64,000 nucleotides of DNA from Prorocentrum cordatum (lineage: Eukaryota > Sar > Dinophyceae > Prorocentrales > Prorocentraceae): assembly GCA_963575745.1 (NCBI GenBank), contig CAUYUJ010014349.1:166001-230000 (forward strand). The letters run 5' to 3'. Made by a program: the position numbers and the translations under genes. Shown one piece after another: positions 60,525 to 64,000 of the stretch; positions within the stretch are counted from its first letter, which is position 1, and the number at the start of each line of letters is the position of its first letter. The notes under the pieces were generated by a model. The model was not told where the DNA came from. It saw only the letters and a program-made list of their open reading frames with translations, and did no database searches.

Positions 60525-61892
60525 TCGACCCTCGAGTCTCGACGCTCGAACTTCCATCGTTGAACCTCGATCCTCGACTCTCGATCCTCGAATCTTGCTC
60601 CTCAAGCCTCGAACCTCGATCTTCGAACCACGATGCTCGAACCTCGATGCTCGAAGCTCGATCCTCGAACCTCGATGCATGAACCTCGATCCTCGAGCCT
60701 CAATCCTTTACCCTCGAACCGCGAACCTCGATTTTCGAAGCTGGTTCCTCGATCCTCGAACCACAATCCTCGATCCTCGATCCTCAAACCTTGATCGTCG
60801 AAGCTCGGTCCTTGATCCTCGATCCTCGAACCGCCTCGATCTTCGAACCGCGATCCTCGGACCTCGGTCTTCGAACGTCCAACCTCGTTGCTCGAACCGC
60901 GACCCTTGATCCTCAAAGCTCGATGCTCGAACCTCGATCCTCCAGTCTCGATCCTAGAACTTCCATCCTCGATACTCGAACCGCAATCCTCGAACATCGG
61001 CCCCCGAACCTCGATCCTCGAACCTCGATGATCGAACCCCGATGCTCGAACCTCTAGCCGCGATCCTCGATCCTCGATCCTCGAACTTCCGACCCTCGAA
61101 TCTCAAAGCTCGAACCTCGATCCTGGATCCTCGATCTGGGAACCTCGATCCTCGAGCCTCGACCCACGTACCTAGAACCTCGATCCTAGACCTTCAACGC
61201 TCGAACCTCGAAGCTCGATCCTCGAACCTCAGACTGCTCTCCTTCAGCCTCCGTGCTCGAACCTCGATCGTCGCTCCTCGATCCTCGAATCTCGATCCGT
61301 GCAGCTCGATCCTCGAAGTTCGAACCTGAATTTTCGATCCACGAATCTCGATCCTCAAACCTCAATCCTCTCACCTGGATCCTCGAATCGCGACCCTCTC
61401 GGATCATGTTTCGATGATTGTGGTTCAAGGATGGAGGTCCGAGGGTCGAGGTTCGAGGATCGAGTTTTGAGGATCGAGGTTCGAGGATGCGATCCTCAAT
61501 CCGCGATCCTGGAACCTCGAATTGCGATCCGCGAACATCAATCCTCGAACCTCGATCCGCACTCTTGGACCATCGAACCTCGATGCTCGATCCTCGAACC
61601 CCGATGCTCGAAGCAAGATGCTCGAAGCTCGATCCTCGATCCTCGATCTGGGAACCTCGATCCTCGCACCTCGATCGTCGAACTGTGTCCCTCGAAGCTG
61701 GATCCTCCAGCCTCGATCCTCGAACATCGATCCTGGATCCTCGAACCGCGATCCTCGAAGCCTGATTCTTGAAGCTCGACCCTCGAATCTCGACGCTCGA
61801 ACCTCGATCTTCGTTCTTCGATCCTCGAACCTCGATCCTCGAACCTCGATCGTCGAACCTCGATCCTCGAACCTCGATCCTCGAACCTCGAT
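60525..61892 (+). repeat. 7-bp satellite CTCGAAC/CTCGATC
   Basis: Nearly 1.4 kb is built of heptamers CTCGATC, CTCGAAC, CTCGATG and variants, so TCGA recurs about every 7 bp. Three heptamers equal seven codons, which keeps frames open on both strands (for example SNLDPRTSILEPRSS or EDRGSRIEVRGS). I read these as by-products. An inverted part lies inside (61418-61488). Confidence 0.93.
61418..61488 (-). repeat. inverted segment inside the heptamer satellite
   Basis: Here the plus strand reads GAGGTCCGAGGGTCGAGGTT and CGAGGATCGAGTTTTGAGGA, the reverse complement of the surrounding units. The right junction GAGGATGCGATCCTC is itself a near-palindrome. The segment could pair with either neighbouring part of the array. 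Confidence 0.85.
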
Positions 61893-62165
61893 CGACGGCG
61901 ACGACGGCGACGGCGTCTCAAGGAGCACTCTCGCCCCGTCCGCGGACACCCCTCGGAGGTCCCGGGAGTTTTTTGGAAGCGTGAACAGAGCCCGATGTTC
62001 GAACCTTTATGCTTGGTCCCTCCGAGGGTCCCAGGCGACGGCGACGGCGGCGGTGTCAGCGGCGACGGTGCGGTCGGTGAAGCACGACCACCGCGGCGAC
62101 AAGGAGGACATCCGCGTCAGTAGCTCGAAGATCGGGAAACAAGCAATGACATACTACAGCTTTTC
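61893..62165. other. spacer between satellite and MITE copy 5
   Basis: GGCGACGACGGCGACGGCG at 61895-61915 and a similar triplet patch at 62035-62070. No gene is supported. Confidence 0.3.
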
Positions 62166-62294
62166 GGAGGTCCGAGCAGATTTCCTGGATAGGCGCTGGA
62201 CCCCCCTTCCTTGCGCGCGGAGCGCGCTAGGGGCAGCGCTGGAGGCGCCGCCAGGGGGGGGGCCCGGCGCCGCGGGAAATCCGCGCGGACCTCC
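62166..62294. mobile_element. MITE-like element, copy 5
   Basis: The left end GGAGGTCCGAGCAGATTTCC pairs with the reverse complement of the right end, GGAGGTCCGCGCGGATTTCC, with two mismatches in 20. This is the cleanest inverted repeat of the family. The core has TTGCGCGCGGAGCGCGCTAG and GGCGCCGCCAGGGG. There is no room for a transposase, so it would depend on one encoded elsewhere. Confidence 0.7.
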
Positions 62295-62295
62295 C

Positions 62296-62575
62296 ACCCG
62301 GGGCAGCGTTTCGTAGCCCCATAGGGAGCTACACCGAAGGCCCCAGTGGTTGCTCTCGCATGCGTTTCCCCCACCCTGGGCAGCGTTTCGTGGCCCCATA
62401 ATGAGCTCCACCGAAGGCCCCCGTGGCGCAGTTCGCATGCGGTTCCCCCACCCAGGGCAGCGCTTCGTGGCCCCATAGGGAGCTCCACCGAAGGCCCCAG
62501 TGGCTGCTTTCGCATGCGGTTCCCCCGCCCAGGGCAGCGTTTCGTGGCCCCATAGGGAGCTCCACCGAAGTACCA
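62296..62575 (-). repeat. satellite units, reverse orientation, about 76 bp
   Basis: GGCAGCGTTTCGTGGCCCCA then AGGGAGCTCCACCGAAGGCC and CGCATGCGGTTCCCCC recur four times (62305, 62380, 62457, 62534), about 76 bp apart. It is the 90-bp satellite family with a shortened unit, and it starts immediately after MITE copy 5. Confidence 0.8.
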
Positions 62576-62794
62576 GCTTGAGACAGATCCCTATGTTGCG
62601 TTTTGGCATCACCTTAACTCGGTGCCGATCCCAAGGATTCCCTCAGTTTCCGAGGGCGCATCTATACGACTGTCATCGCCTTGAGGCTTGCCGACCACAG
62701 GATTAGTGAAAAGCTCGAGGCTGTTTGAAGGAGGCTTTGTGCGCCAGCGGCTCAGAGAGAGCCACGGCCACGGCTGGGACAAGGGGACTCAAGG
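62576..62794. other. no supported gene
   Basis: Short unique spacer between satellite units and the GGA tract. Confidence 0.3.
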
Positions 62795-62990
62795 TGGAGA
62801 GGGAGGAGGAGGAGGAGGAGGAGGAGGAGGAGGAAAAACGAGGAGGAAGAGGAGGAGGAGGAGGAGGAGGAGGAGGAGGAGGAGGAGGAGGAGAGGGAGG
62901 AGGAGGAGGAGGATGAGGAGGAGGAGGAGGAGGTGGAGGTGGAGGGAGGAAGAGGAGGAGGAGGAAGAAAAGGAGGATGAGGAGGAGGAG
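62795..62990 (+). repeat. (GGA)n tract
   Basis: GGA triplets with GAG and AAG interruptions, purines on the plus strand. Confidence 0.93.
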
Positions 62991-63060
62991 GAGTGAGGAA
63001 TGAGGAGTGAGGAGTGAGGAATGAGTGAGGAGTGAGTGAGGAGTGAGGAGTGAGAAGCAG
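62991..63060 (+). repeat. GAGGAGTGAGGAATGAG short repeat
   Basis: GAGTGAGGAATGAGGAGTGA-type units of 8-20 bp continue the purine-rich strand from the GGA tract. Confidence 0.8.
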
Positions 63061-63127
63061 GAGGAGCAGGAAGAGGAGGGAGGAGGCTGCTGCTGCTGCG
63101 AATGGTGGCATGACGATGAACGTGTGC

Positions 63128-64000
63128 TCACAACTCAGAAGTCACCACAAACCAGCTACAAAGAAAGACAGCTGGAGTGATGACAGCAAGGATGCGGCCT
63201 AGGAGGAGAATGATGAAGCAAGGCGGTCCCGCCAAGCCTGCTCCTCCATGCCGTTCAGTGCATCTTTCCGCTTCAGGGCGGCAGACGACCAAACAACCTG
63301 AGAGATAGACAGGGACCCCCTTGGCAGCCGCAGCAGCAACCCTGCGGGCGGCACGGCGGCGGGAAGCTTCCTCACGGTTGGCAGGCTCCTCGAGGATGTG
63401 CTCCAAAATGGCCTGTTCCTCGAGCGCCTCCACATCAATGTCTTGACACATCAAATTTCTGATTGTCTTCTGGCGAGAGCAACACATAAAAGTCCTGCAA
63501 ACTATTGATAATACTGAGCATATCACACACCCACGGACACTCAGAGTCAACCCCAGGCTCGAGACGCTGGGAGACTATCACATCTGTTGGCAGCGATAGC
63601 TGCACACATGCCGGGAGAAAACGACTTCTTGCACTGGGCGTGTTTGCGGGTTTTGTTGTTGCCCTGATGGACCCCCTCACCGTGCGAGCTTTTGCCCGCC
63701 CCAGGGGTATCTAATACACGGTCACTCAAGAAACCCATGCGAACTGCCACGAGAGCAGTCGGAGCCCGACCGTGCTCCGAGGGGCCGGCCCCAGGACCTT
63801 GGTGCTCAAATTGGTCAAAGACAAAGGTCCTACAGCAGGGCGAGGCCGAGAGAGCCAGGAGCGAGGGCCACCTGAAGGAGGTGGGGGCCTTGGGGGCCCG
63901 CAAGGCGGGAGCAGGGTGCTCTAAGCAAGCCACCGCCCCCGCTCTCAAATGCACAGCCAACAACCCAACAAGGGCAAACAAAAGAGATCTATCCACCCGA
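63128..64000 (-). pseudogene. frameshifted unrecognised coding relic, cut by window edge
   Basis: Following the minus strand from the edge, the first frame reads DRSLLFALVGLLAVHLRAGA (a hydrophobic, signal-like start; the codon before it is GTG, so the true ATG may lie outside), then VRMGFLSDRVLDTPGAGKSS and HQGNNKTRKHAQ. The next frame continues with QLSLPTDVIVSQRLEPGVDS and NSLQDFYVLLSPEDNQKFDV, and a third with DVEALEEQAILEHILEEPAN and a basic Ala-rich helix, ending with the hydrophobic CFIILLLGRILAVITPAVFL. Shifts near 63625 and 63440 are needed. The composition looks like real protein. I do not recognise it; a secreted or plastid-targeted protein is possible from the N terminus alone. 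Confidence 0.4.

Noticed and set aside
63547-63996. Plastid ribosomal protein bL28
   Set aside because: Only a short N-N-K-T-R-K run is similar; the expected Cys and core residues are not seen.

Overview
The window reads as nuclear DNA of a dinoflagellate. The best single piece of evidence is a perfect copy of the dinoflagellate trans-spliced leader at 28876-28896, a sequence otherwise added only to mRNA. The other content fits a very large dinoflagellate genome: almost no intact genes, many decayed retroelements, and tandem and low-complexity arrays over much of the length. A genus cannot be fixed from sequence alone; Prorocentrum-like is my impression only.

Layout. 1-1752 holds a 610-bp GC-rich unit present twice, 820 bp apart. 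About 1756-8770 is one Ty1/copia-type retrotransposon on the minus strand: putative 5' LTR and primer-binding site, Gag-protease, a methyltransferase-like insert, integrase (DD35E), reverse transcriptase, RNase H, then a membrane segment and a coiled coil. It is broken by in-frame stops and frameshifts and has no recognisable 3' LTR. 9139-11997 is a frameshifted unrecognised coding relic on the plus strand. 12-28.6 kb is mostly repeats: MITE-like elements, 42-bp and 73-bp tandem arrays, and GGA tracts up to about 0.85 kb, with a few possible isolated exons. 28876-30361 is a reinserted cDNA: spliced leader, then an NLR-like gene with a sensor-like domain and leucine-rich repeats, interrupted by one TAG. 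31-51 kb is repeat-dominated, with a decayed coding stretch and RNase H relic at 35-37.2 kb, three more MITE-like copies, a possible flagellar ASH-domain exon near 48.7 kb, and arrays of an 87-90-bp satellite whose block ends are conserved. 52.4-53.95 kb is the C-terminal relic of a non-LTR retrotransposon. 56.76-58.04 kb is a 102-bp array beside an RNase H-like relic. 60.5-61.9 kb is a heptamer array with an internal inverted segment. 62.2-63.1 kb holds another MITE, satellite units and GGA repeats. 63.1-64 kb is a frameshifted minus-strand coding relic that runs off the window edge.

How the parts relate: little here looks like a working gene. The copia element carries a complete domain set but is dead as read. 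The spliced-leader retrogene and the LINE relics fit a genome shaped by reverse transcription. Several small repeat families (MITE-like, CTTCTCAGAAG, 90-bp satellite, GTGGTGTAAGC, CACCGCGAT units) recur at several places, often in both orientations, which points to mobility rather than simple slippage.
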